Below, in pieces: positions 16,795 to 24,401 of a DNA stretch of 64,000 bases. The stretch is from contig WGMH01000004.1 in assembly GCA_016125165.1 (NCBI GenBank), positions 329,614-393,613 of the forward strand. Direction: 5' to 3'. Position 1 is the stretch's first letter, and each line of letters starts with the position of its first letter. This DNA is from Alphaproteobacteria bacterium. Its GTDB lineage: Bacteria; Pseudomonadota; Alphaproteobacteria; Micropepsales; Micropepsaceae. The notes under the pieces were generated by a model, which had not been told where the DNA came from, ran no database searches, and saw only the letters and a list, made by a program, of their open reading frames with translations. A program made the translations under genes and the position numbers.

Positions 16795-17813
16795 AAGCGA
16801 CTGCGGCAGCATCGGACACGCAGACTGCAAGTGCGGACAGCGATGAAGCCGCGCGGTTCGTTCACCGCGCCTATGGCATTTGCGGCAGCGCGCGGACCAT
16901 CGCTTGCGAACGCGACCAGATATTTCACATTGCATCGGCTGACGGGCGCGAGTTCCTGCTGAAGATTTTCCATTCCGATGAGAGCCCGGACGCCATCCGG
17001 CTGGAGACGGCAGCCCTTCTGCATATCGCGGCGCGCGATCCGGTGCTTCCCGTGCAGCATGTGATCCGCACGGTGGCTGGCGCGACCGAGGCGATCTTCG
17101 CGCGCGTTGGCGAGCCGCCGCGTATCGCGAAACTTCTCAGCTACCTTCCAGGGGCGCTGCTGGCTTCCGTACCGGCGACATCGCCGCTGCGCCGGCAGAT
17201 CGGCACCATGCTGGCCCGGCTCGATATCGCGCTGGCGGGCTTCGCGCCAGAAGGCATTGAACGCGAGCTGATCTGGGACATGCAGCGGGCAACGGCGCTA
17301 CGGCCGCTGCTCGAACATATCGACAATGCGGAACTGCGCGCGCTGGCGGCCGCAGCGCTGGAGATGTTTGAGCAGGAAAAGCGGCGACTGGATTTGCTGC
17401 CGAAACAGGCGATCCATAACGACTTCAACCCATACAATATTCTGACCGATGCGCGGGCGCCCGAAAGGATCGGCGGCATTATCGATTTCGGCGACATGGT
17501 CCGCGCACCGCGCATCTGTGATCTGGCGGTGGCAGCCTCCTATCATGCAACCGATCTTTCGCATCTTCTGGAGCTTGTCTGCGCCTATCATGCTGTGAAC
17601 GCACTGACAGTGGACGAACGTGCTTTGCTTTTCACGCTGATCCGCACACGTCTGGCGATGTCGGTAACCATTTCCGGTTGGCGCGCCAAGCTGTATCCGG
17701 AAAATGCCGCCTATATCCTGCGAAACACGCCTTCGGCGCGCGCGGGGCTTGTCTATCTTGCCGGGCTCGAACCGGAAGCCGCACAGAATGCGCTGAACGA
17801 AGCGCTGAGGTAA
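16791..17813 (+). CDS. APH-fold small-molecule kinase (hydroxylysine/ethanolamine kinase-like)
   Basis: A 340-residue protein of the aminoglycoside phosphotransferase fold. The catalytic loop reads HNDFNPYN (H209-N216, base D211) and the metal-binding motif IIDFGD has D232. K58 in FLLKIF is the probable ATP lysine. The fold also covers choline/ethanolamine and hydroxylysine kinases. The gene downstream, 4 bases away, is a class III PLP enzyme close to phospho-lyases that act on exactly the phosphorylated products of such kinases, so phosphorylation of an amino alcohol is the most economical role. Antibiotic resistance is less likely in this catabolic operon. Confidence 0.82.
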   Translation: MKATAAASDTQTASADSDEAARFVHRAYGICGSARTIACERDQIFHIASADGREFLLKIFHSDESPDAIRLETAALLHIAARDPVLPVQHVIRTVAGATEAIFARVGEPPRIAKLLSYLPGALLASVPATSPLRRQIGTMLARLDIALAGFAPEGIERELIWDMQRATALRPLLEHIDNAELRALAAAALEMFEQEKRRLDLLPKQAIHNDFNPYNILTDARAPERIGGIIDFGDMVRAPRICDLAVAASYHATDLSHLLELVCAYHAVNALTVDERALLFTLIRTRLAMSVTISGWRAKLYPENAAYILRNTPSARAGLVYLAGLEPEAAQNALNEALR

Positions 17814-17817
17814 TCAC

Positions 17818-19134
17818 ATGGCCGCCGCGAACTACTACGAAGCCGCACGTTCAACGAACGTTTCACCCGAAGATGCAGCGCTGATCGCACGCCGCAAGAA
17901 GGTCCTGGGGCCCGCCTACCGGCTGTTCTACGAAAACCCCGTGCATATCGTGCGCGGCGAGGGTGTGTGGCTCTACGGGCCGCATGGCGAAGCCTATCTC
18001 GATGTCTACAACAACGTGGCCTGTGTCGGGCATTCAAACCCGCATGTGGTGGACGCCATCGCCAGACAGGCGGCGATCCTCAATACCCACACGCGCTATC
18101 TGACCGAGGGCGTTCTTGCCTATGCCGAACGGCTGCTGGCGACCTTTCCGCAAGATCTCAGCCAGGTGATGTTTGCCTGCACCGGAAGCGAGGCCAACGA
18201 TCTGGCCGTACGCGTGGCCAAGGCCTACACCGGCGGCACCGGTTTCATCGTCACATCGCTTGCCTATCACGGCACAACGGAAGCCATAGCGACGATGTCG
18301 CCGTCGCTCGGACAGCATGTGAAGCTGAACGAACATGTGCGCACGGTTCCCGCGCCCGACACATATCGGACTGCCCCTGAAGCGATCAGCAAGGTGTTCG
18401 CCGCGCATGTGCGCGCCGCGCTAGCCGATATGAAAGCGAATGGCATCAAACCCGCGGCATTGCTGGCGGACATGCTGTTCACCAGCGACGGGGTCTATCC
18501 CGATCCGAAGGGCTTTCTCGCCGAAGCCGTGGCGGCGGTGCGCGAGGCTGGCGGCATTCTGATTGCCGATGAAGTGCAGTCAGGCTTCGCGCGCAGCGGG
18601 GATGCGATGTGGGGTTTCCTGCGTCACGGACTCGATCCGGAGCTTGTCACCATGGGCAAGCCGATGGGCAATGGCCATCCGATTTCCGCAATGGTGGGCC
18701 GCCCCGGCGTGGTGGATGCGTTCGCGCGCACCTCGCGCTACTTCAATACGTTCGCCGGCAATCCGGTTTCCTGCGCCGCCGGTATGGCGGTGCTCGATGT
18801 GCTCACGGAACAGAAACTGCTGGAGAATGCGCGCGACGTCGGCGCGTATATGAAAGCAGGCATTGCGGGGCTGGCCGAAAAGCATGCGGTCATCGGCGAT
18901 GTGCGTGGCGCAGGCCTATTCCTCGGCGTGGAACTGGTAAACGACCGCAAGACGAAGGAACCAGCGTCGGAAGTCTGTACGCGCGTGGTCAATGGATTGC
19001 GCGAGAAGCGCGTTCTGATTTCCTCGACGGGCCCTGACGTCAATATCCTGAAAATCCGACCGCCGCTGGTGTTCTCGCGCGCCAACGCTGATCAGTTTCT
19101 GTCCGCATTGGACGATGTGCTGTCCACATTGTGA
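17818..19134 (+). CDS. Class III PLP enzyme, phospho-lyase-like (AGXT2L/ETNPPL group)
   Basis: A 438-residue fold-type I PLP protein. D251 (ADEVQ) and K281 (VTMGKPMGNGHP) are the cofactor residues. Several stretches follow the animal ethanolamine-phosphate phospho-lyase pattern rather than ordinary aminotransferases: YLDVYNNVACVGHSNP, NTFAGNPVSCAAGMAVLDVL, and GDVRGAGLFLGVELVNDRKT. Enzymes of this group remove phosphate and ammonia from phosphoethanolamine or phosphohydroxylysine, giving an aldehyde. The preceding kinase gene would supply such a phosphate ester. A true transaminase cannot be excluded from sequence alone. GAGG lies upstream of the start. Confidence 0.85.
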   Translation: MAAANYYEAARSTNVSPEDAALIARRKKVLGPAYRLFYENPVHIVRGEGVWLYGPHGEAYLDVYNNVACVGHSNPHVVDAIARQAAILNTHTRYLTEGVLAYAERLLATFPQDLSQVMFACTGSEANDLAVRVAKAYTGGTGFIVTSLAYHGTTEAIATMSPSLGQHVKLNEHVRTVPAPDTYRTAPEAISKVFAAHVRAALADMKANGIKPAALLADMLFTSDGVYPDPKGFLAEAVAAVREAGGILIADEVQSGFARSGDAMWGFLRHGLDPELVTMGKPMGNGHPISAMVGRPGVVDAFARTSRYFNTFAGNPVSCAAGMAVLDVLTEQKLLENARDVGAYMKAGIAGLAEKHAVIGDVRGAGLFLGVELVNDRKTKEPASEVCTRVVNGLREKRVLISSTGPDVNILKIRPPLVFSRANADQFLSALDDVLSTL

Positions 19135-19150
19135 ACGAAAGGCCTGAACA

Positions 19151-20566
19151 ATGGCGTTTGACGATGTGGCGGCGGCAACGGAAACCGTGTTGCCGGAATC
19201 CGCGAAAGCGCTGAAACGCGCGCCGGGCGAACTATCGAACTCCCGGCTGGCGCTCTATGCCCTACCCTCAATCCCGATCGCATTCCTGTTTCTGCCGGTG
19301 GCGATGCTGATGCCCGCCTATTACGCGCGCGAAATGCATGTGAGTCTCTCGGCTATCGGCGGCTTTCTCGTCATCTCGCGCATGGCCGATGTGTTCCTCG
19401 ATCCCATGATCGGACGCTGGTCGGACAACACCCATTCCAAGTTCGGGCGGCGCAAACTGTGGATGGTGATCGGCACACCAATCCTGATGCTGGGCGCTTT
19501 CATCCTCTTCATGCCGATGGTGCCGGTGAACGGATGGTATCTGCTGATCGCCTCGTTCGTGATCTATGCCGGCGGTTCGACAGTGGGCCTGCCCTACGCG
19601 GCGTGGGGCACGGAATTGATGGATACCTATCACGGCCGCTCGCGCATGGCGGGATTCCGTGAAGCGGCGGGCGTGGTTGGCGGCCTGCTGGCGGCGTGCA
19701 TTCCGGCCATCACCGGCCTCTACGGACACGGCATTGACCGCTTCACCATGAGCATCATGGGCGGCGCCATCATCGTGTTGACACCCCTCATGGTGTTTGT
19801 TGCGATCACCTTCGTGAAGGAGCCGCCGGTCAAGTCGCGCGTGCACGTGCCGCTGCTGCCCTCGCTTCTGGCGCTGTTCAAGAACAAGCCATTCCGGCTC
19901 TTCTGCGCGGCGTACATTGTCTACACCATAGGCGCGAGCATACCGAGCGCGACAATCGTGTTCTTCATCTCGGACTATCTGAAGGCACCCAATCTGGTCG
20001 GACCCGGTCTGTTGCTGGTGGCGCTGATGACGATCATCGCCGTACCGATGTGGCTGAAGGTGAGCCGCCGCTTCGGCAAACACATCGCGACGGCAGCCTC
20101 GCTTCTGATCTCGATGGCGCTTTATGTCGGCGTCACGCCGTTTCTGCATCCGGGAGACGGCTGGCTCTATGTCGGCTTGCTGGCGATCATGGGAATCTCC
20201 AGCTCGGGTTTTGTAACGTTGCCGATGGGACTGATCGGCGACATCATCGATTACGACACGCTGATCCACCGCCAGCCGCGTGGCGGCATTTATTGGGGCG
20301 TATGGTCGTTCGCGCAAAAGGTATCGCCCGCGCTCGCCATCGGCGTGACGTTGCCGCTGCTCAAATATCTCGGCTTCCAGCCCGGCGAACAGAACACACA
20401 GACTGCACTCGATGCGCTGAAATACGTCTATTGTTTCGGTGCGGGCCCGTTCCTGCTGACCGCGGGCATTTTGCTGGCATATTTCCCAATCGACGCACGC
20501 CGCCACGACATCATCCGGCGGCGGCTGGAACAGCGCCAGAAACGGGCGGAAAAAGCGGCGCAATAG
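19151..20566 (+). CDS. MFS transporter of the GPH (glycoside-pentoside-hexuronide) cation symporter type
   Basis: A 471-residue inner-membrane protein with about twelve hydrophobic segments. The loop SRMADVFLDPMIGRWSDN followed by FGRRK is the conserved first cytoplasmic region of GPH/MelB-type symporters. Later, GDIIDYDTLIHRQPRGGIYW matches the conserved second-half motif. Known members carry sugars with Na+ or H+, but relatives in lipid and aromatic degradation operons carry other substrates. Placement between the phospho-lyase and third amidase points to import of the operon substrate. It is 16 bases after the preceding gene. Confidence 0.85.
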   Translation: MAFDDVAAATETVLPESAKALKRAPGELSNSRLALYALPSIPIAFLFLPVAMLMPAYYAREMHVSLSAIGGFLVISRMADVFLDPMIGRWSDNTHSKFGRRKLWMVIGTPILMLGAFILFMPMVPVNGWYLLIASFVIYAGGSTVGLPYAAWGTELMDTYHGRSRMAGFREAAGVVGGLLAACIPAITGLYGHGIDRFTMSIMGGAIIVLTPLMVFVAITFVKEPPVKSRVHVPLLPSLLALFKNKPFRLFCAAYIVYTIGASIPSATIVFFISDYLKAPNLVGPGLLLVALMTIIAVPMWLKVSRRFGKHIATAASLLISMALYVGVTPFLHPGDGWLYVGLLAIMGISSSGFVTLPMGLIGDIIDYDTLIHRQPRGGIYWGVWSFAQKVSPALAIGVTLPLLKYLGFQPGEQNTQTALDALKYVYCFGAGPFLLTAGILLAYFPIDARRHDIIRRRLEQRQKRAEKAAQ

Positions 20567-20623
20567 GCGGAATGGCGGCGTCTGCGTGTCTGAATCCACA
20601 AGGACACGCAGGAGTATTCCGCC

Positions 20624-22066
20624 ATGAAAACCGAAGAATACATGTCATACGACGCCGTGGGGCTGGCGGAACTGGTCGCGCAGCGCGATGTCACACCCGC
20701 AGAGCTTCTGGACGCAGCGTTGGCGCGGCAGGCGCAGGTCAATCCGACGATCAACGCGGTCGTGCTCAATCTCGAAGCCGAAGCCCGCGCCGCCGTCGCC
20801 AAGGGCCTTCCGCAGGGCCCCTTCACCGGCGTGCCGTTCCTCGTCAAAGACATAACCACACACATGAAGGGCGTGGTGACAACGGGAGGCTCGCGTCTCT
20901 TTGCGAAAAGCGTCGCCGCAGAAGACACCGCACTCGCTGCCGCCTATCGCAAGAGCGGCTTCGTCATGTTCGGAAAAACCAACACGCCGGAATTCGGGCT
21001 GATGGGCATTACCGAGCCAGCCCTCTTCGGGCCCACCCGCAATCCGTGGAACCTGTCGCTCAGTTGCGGTGGCTCATCGGGTGGATCGGCGGCGGCCGTG
21101 GCGGCGGGCATTGTGCCCGCGGCGAATGGCGGAGACGGGGGCGGTTCGATCCGCATTCCAGCTTCGGCCTGTGGCTTGTTCGGCTTCAAGCCCTCACGCG
21201 GTCGCGTTTCCATGGCGCCGCAGGGCGAAGGCTGGGGCGGGCTCACCGTATTGCACACGCTGACCCGCTCGGTGCGCGACAGTGCGGCAACGCTGGATAT
21301 TTCCTGTATCCCGCAACCAGGCGACGTCTACTGGCACGAGCCGCCGCAGATCCCCTATGCCGAACACGCGAAGCGCGCGCCCGGCAAACTGCGCATCGGT
21401 ATGCTGACGACCAATCTTTATGGCGGACCGCAGGACGCGGAAATCACGCAGGCCGTTCGAGATGCGGGGCGATTGTGCGAAGCGCTTGGACACACCGTCG
21501 AAGAGGTGAAGCCACCCGCCGACATCGAGGCGCTGATCGGCGCGGTCACAGTCATCATCGGCGCAGCCGTGCGCAATACCGTCGACGGTGAAGCCGAACG
21601 GCGTGGCCGCCCCGTGGAAGAAAACGAGATCGAGAAAGTTACCTGGTCACTCTATGAGATGAGCAAAACACAGAGCTCCCGCGACTATCTGAAAGCCCTG
21701 CAATCGTTACACACGCTGAGCCGCGTGACCGCGCCGTTCTTCCAGCAGTATGATGTCATGCTGCTGGCCACGCTGGGACGCATGCCGATCCGCGTTGGGA
21801 TCATCGAAGAGTACGGCTACGATCTGAAGGTGCTGCAGGAGAAGTTCTACGACTACGGCCCGAACACACAGCTCTTCAACATCACGGGCCAACCCGCCAT
21901 GAGCGTTCCGCTGGCCTGGAGCAGCAACAATGTGCCAATCGGCATTCAGTTCGCCGGTCGCGCCGCCGATGAAGCAACATTGTTCGCGCTCGCCGGACAA
22001 CTGGAAGCCGCGCAGCCCTGGGCCCAGCGCCGACCGCCGGAGGCACCATTGCGGGGCGGACATTGA
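20624..22066 (+). CDS. Amidase-signature family hydrolase 3
   Basis: A 480-residue amidase-signature enzyme; triad K75 (FLVKD), S151 (GGSSGG), S175 (DGGGSIRIP). It aligns end to end with the other two amidases of the window, differing most in the C-terminal third that shapes the substrate pocket. It starts with ATG at 20624 after AGGAG at 8 bases. The acyl-CoA ligase gene begins inside its stop (TTGA overlap), so freshly released carboxylic acid and its CoA activation are linked at the translational level. Substrate unknown. Confidence 0.88.
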   Translation: MKTEEYMSYDAVGLAELVAQRDVTPAELLDAALARQAQVNPTINAVVLNLEAEARAAVAKGLPQGPFTGVPFLVKDITTHMKGVVTTGGSRLFAKSVAAEDTALAAAYRKSGFVMFGKTNTPEFGLMGITEPALFGPTRNPWNLSLSCGGSSGGSAAAVAAGIVPAANGGDGGGSIRIPASACGLFGFKPSRGRVSMAPQGEGWGGLTVLHTLTRSVRDSAATLDISCIPQPGDVYWHEPPQIPYAEHAKRAPGKLRIGMLTTNLYGGPQDAEITQAVRDAGRLCEALGHTVEEVKPPADIEALIGAVTVIIGAAVRNTVDGEAERRGRPVEENEIEKVTWSLYEMSKTQSSRDYLKALQSLHTLSRVTAPFFQQYDVMLLATLGRMPIRVGIIEEYGYDLKVLQEKFYDYGPNTQLFNITGQPAMSVPLAWSSNNVPIGIQFAGRAADEATLFALAGQLEAAQPWAQRRPPEAPLRGGH

Positions 22067-23592
22067 CAGACCCGGTACATGAGGGCGCGACACTCGGCGA
22101 TCTTTTCGTCCATGCCGCGCAAAGGTTCGCCGAACGCGACGCACTTGTTGCGGATGGCCGCCGCTGGACCTATGCCGGGCTGGCAGACCGTGTTGCCCGT
22201 ATGGGCGCGGTGCTGCGGCGGCGCGGCCTGAGGCCCGGTTCCACCGTTGCCATCTGCTCGAACAATTGCGCCGATGTCCTGACCTTCTATCTGTGTGCCG
22301 TGGTCGAAGGCTTCCGCATGACCCCGCTGGCACCACTCTCCTCGCTCGCGGACCGCATCTTCATTCTCAATGATGCAGAGATTGAAGCACTGGTCATCGG
22401 AAGTGATTTTGCATCGTCCATTGCCGCGATCCGTGCAGAGGCGCCGGGGCTATCGCATGTTTTCACATTGGGCGGCGGCGGCGCGGACGATCTGACGGCC
22501 CTGACCGATGTGGAGCCGGCCGCAGCACTGATCACCAAGCGCGGTGGCGAAACCGCGATGATCTTCTACACCGGCGGGACAACCGGCAGGCCCAAAGGTG
22601 TCATGCACAGCATGGCGTCGATATTTGCCAGCGTGATGATGGCGACGAGCGAATGGGAATGGCCGGTGGAACTGCGCACGCTGGTGACGACCCCGGTGTC
22701 CCACGCGGGCGGCGCGTTCGCCTGGCCGACCTTCCTCAAAGGCGGGACATTCCACGTCCTGCCGTCGTTCGCACCCGAGAGTTTCGCCGAATATGTGCGC
22801 GCGCAAAACATCACGGTCAGCTTCCTCGTGCCGACGATGATCTACCGCTTGCTCGATGCGGGGATATCCAAGGCGGATGTGGCGCCGCTTGACACCATTG
22901 TATATGGCGCCGCTCCCATCGCGCCTCCCCGACTTGCAGAAGCCGTGGCGCGGTACGGGCCGATCTTCATGCAATTGTTCGGTCAAACCGAGGCGCCGAA
23001 CTGCATCAGCTATCTTGCCAAGTCTCAGCACAGGCTGGACGACCCGGAAGGGCTCGCCTCCTGCGGCAATCCGATGGCGATGGCGCAAGTGGTGCTGCTT
23101 GATGATGCCTGCCAACCGGTGCCGCCCGGCGGCGTGGGCGAGATCTGCGTGCGCGGGCCGCTGGTGATGCTGGGCTACTGGAAGCGCCCGGAAGAGACTG
23201 CGGCTGCGCTCGAAGGCGGCTGGCTGCACACGGGCGACATGGGCCGCTTCGACGCAAGGGGACGGCTGCACATCGTGGACCGCAAGAAGGACATGATCAT
23301 CTCTGGGGGATTTAACGTATTCCCGAGCGAGATCGAGGCCGTGCTGGCGGAACATCCATCCATTGCTTCTTCGGCTGTGGTGGGAACGCCCGATCCGGTC
23401 TGGGGCGAAGCCGTGACGGCAGTGGTGGTGCTGCGTGATGGCGCAATTCTCGACGAAGAAGCATTGAAGGCGCTGGTGCGGTCGCGCAAAGGCGCTGTGC
23501 AAGCGCCCAAGCGGATCGTGGCGGCTGCAACCTTGCCGCTCACGCCTGTTGGAAAAGTGGACAAGAAAAGATTGCGTGCGACCCTCGGTTGA
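22063..23592 (+). CDS. Acyl-CoA synthetase (AMP-dependent ligase) 2
   Basis: A 509-residue ANL-family ligase. The P-loop is IFYTGGTTGRPKG at about residues 167-179; note GG in place of the usual SG, a tolerated variation. WLHTGDMGRFD and IVDRKKDMIISGGFNVFPSEIE follow, and the C-terminal lysine is in PVGKVDKK. The start is TTG at 22063, overlapping the amidase stop by 4 nt. It would activate the acid released by the amidase for beta-oxidation by the enzymes encoded at 2.2-12.2 kb. Only distantly similar to the ligase at 3536-5134. Confidence 0.88.
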   Translation: MTDPVHEGATLGDLFVHAAQRFAERDALVADGRRWTYAGLADRVARMGAVLRRRGLRPGSTVAICSNNCADVLTFYLCAVVEGFRMTPLAPLSSLADRIFILNDAEIEALVIGSDFASSIAAIRAEAPGLSHVFTLGGGGADDLTALTDVEPAAALITKRGGETAMIFYTGGTTGRPKGVMHSMASIFASVMMATSEWEWPVELRTLVTTPVSHAGGAFAWPTFLKGGTFHVLPSFAPESFAEYVRAQNITVSFLVPTMIYRLLDAGISKADVAPLDTIVYGAAPIAPPRLAEAVARYGPIFMQLFGQTEAPNCISYLAKSQHRLDDPEGLASCGNPMAMAQVVLLDDACQPVPPGGVGEICVRGPLVMLGYWKRPEETAAALEGGWLHTGDMGRFDARGRLHIVDRKKDMIISGGFNVFPSEIEAVLAEHPSIASSAVVGTPDPVWGEAVTAVVVLRDGAILDEEALKALVRSRKGAVQAPKRIVAAATLPLTPVGKVDKKRLRATLG

Positions 23593-23643
23593 CGCCACAT
23601 TCCAGGGGAATCGTTCGCGTCACCGTACCAGAGGATTTTGTGC

Positions 23644-24282
23644 ATGGCCGTCAAGAAACCCTGGGGCGCGGAAATCCAAAATCGCGAGGAGATGTTCGAG
23701 CTGAAGCGGCAGGCCGTTCTGGCGACGGCCGCGCGCATGATTCGCACGCGCGGCTTCGAAAAAACCACATTGGGCGGCATTGCCGATGTGCTCAATGTCG
23801 CCAAGCCGACGGTCTACTACTACTTCCGGAACAAGGACGAGATCATCGTCCACCTGATGGACATGGCCATAACAGATCTCATGGACCCCGAGAGCCATCC
23901 GGAAGACTACCCGTTGAAGCAGGGCCTAAACGGGGCGCAAAAGCTGGAACGCCTGCTACGCCGCTGTGTGCGCGTGGTGACTGACGATATCGGCGCCAGC
24001 ATTCTGATGATCTACCCGCATCAAATGAGTGAGGAGATGCAAATCCGCGTCAGCAAGCTGAGCCTGCCCGTCGACAACATGATCCAGTCCATCCTGCGCG
24101 AAGGCGCGGCAGACGGATCGTTGGCAAAGTCAGACGAAGTCCTCAATTACCTTCTGATCGTGGGCGCGTTGCGCTATGTGCCGGTGTGGCTTGTGAACCT
24201 GAAACGCACGCCCGAGGAAGTCGCCAATGCGTTCGTTGCGCTGGTGCTGAATGGCCTGCGCACGCCCGCGCAAACAAGCTGA
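23644..24282 (+). CDS. TetR/AcrR family transcriptional regulator 2
   Basis: A 212-residue regulator; helix-turn-helix TTLGGIADVLNVAKPTVYYYF near residues 40-60. It is paralogous to the regulator at 6055, sharing FELKRQ(A/V)VL and a similar ligand domain with LRYVPVWLVN against NWVPYWYR. GAGGA lies 8 bases before the ATG at 23644; an in-frame TTG at 23638 is less likely. It is the last gene of the rightward catabolic operon, 51 bases after the ligase, and presumably reports the pool of an acyl-CoA intermediate. Confidence 0.83.
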   Translation: MAVKKPWGAEIQNREEMFELKRQAVLATAARMIRTRGFEKTTLGGIADVLNVAKPTVYYYFRNKDEIIVHLMDMAITDLMDPESHPEDYPLKQGLNGAQKLERLLRRCVRVVTDDIGASILMIYPHQMSEEMQIRVSKLSLPVDNMIQSILREGAADGSLAKSDEVLNYLLIVGALRYVPVWLVNLKRTPEEVANAFVALVLNGLRTPAQTS

Positions 24283-24338
24283 TCTAAAAAACGAATTGGC
24301 CTGTCGCCCTCTGGGACTGGCGTCAGCCCAGTCGGCGC

Positions 24339-24380
24339 AAAAAGAAACCCGCCCGCAATGCTTTCGCATCGCGGACGGGC
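24339..24380 (-). terminator. Intrinsic terminator of the TonB receptor gene
   Basis: Read on the minus strand, a GC-rich stem beginning GCCCGTCCGC pairs with GCGGGCGGG around a GAAA-type loop and is followed by TTTCTTTTT. It lies 22 bases past the receptor stop, so it ends the leftward receptor transcript. From the plus strand it can also block read-through from the TetR gene. Confidence 0.75.
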
Positions 24381-24401
24381 TGACAGTCGCCACGGGAGAT
24401 A

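Noticed and set aside
16791..17813. The APH-fold kinase as an antibiotic resistance gene
   Set aside because: It is translationally coupled to an amidase and a phospho-lyase-like gene in a catabolic operon and no other resistance gene is near.
19268..20599. A 443-codon minus-strand open frame opposite the MFS transporter gene
   Set aside because: Its translation is rich in His, Arg, Asp and Gln with no domain, and the plus strand encodes a recognisable 12-helix transporter.
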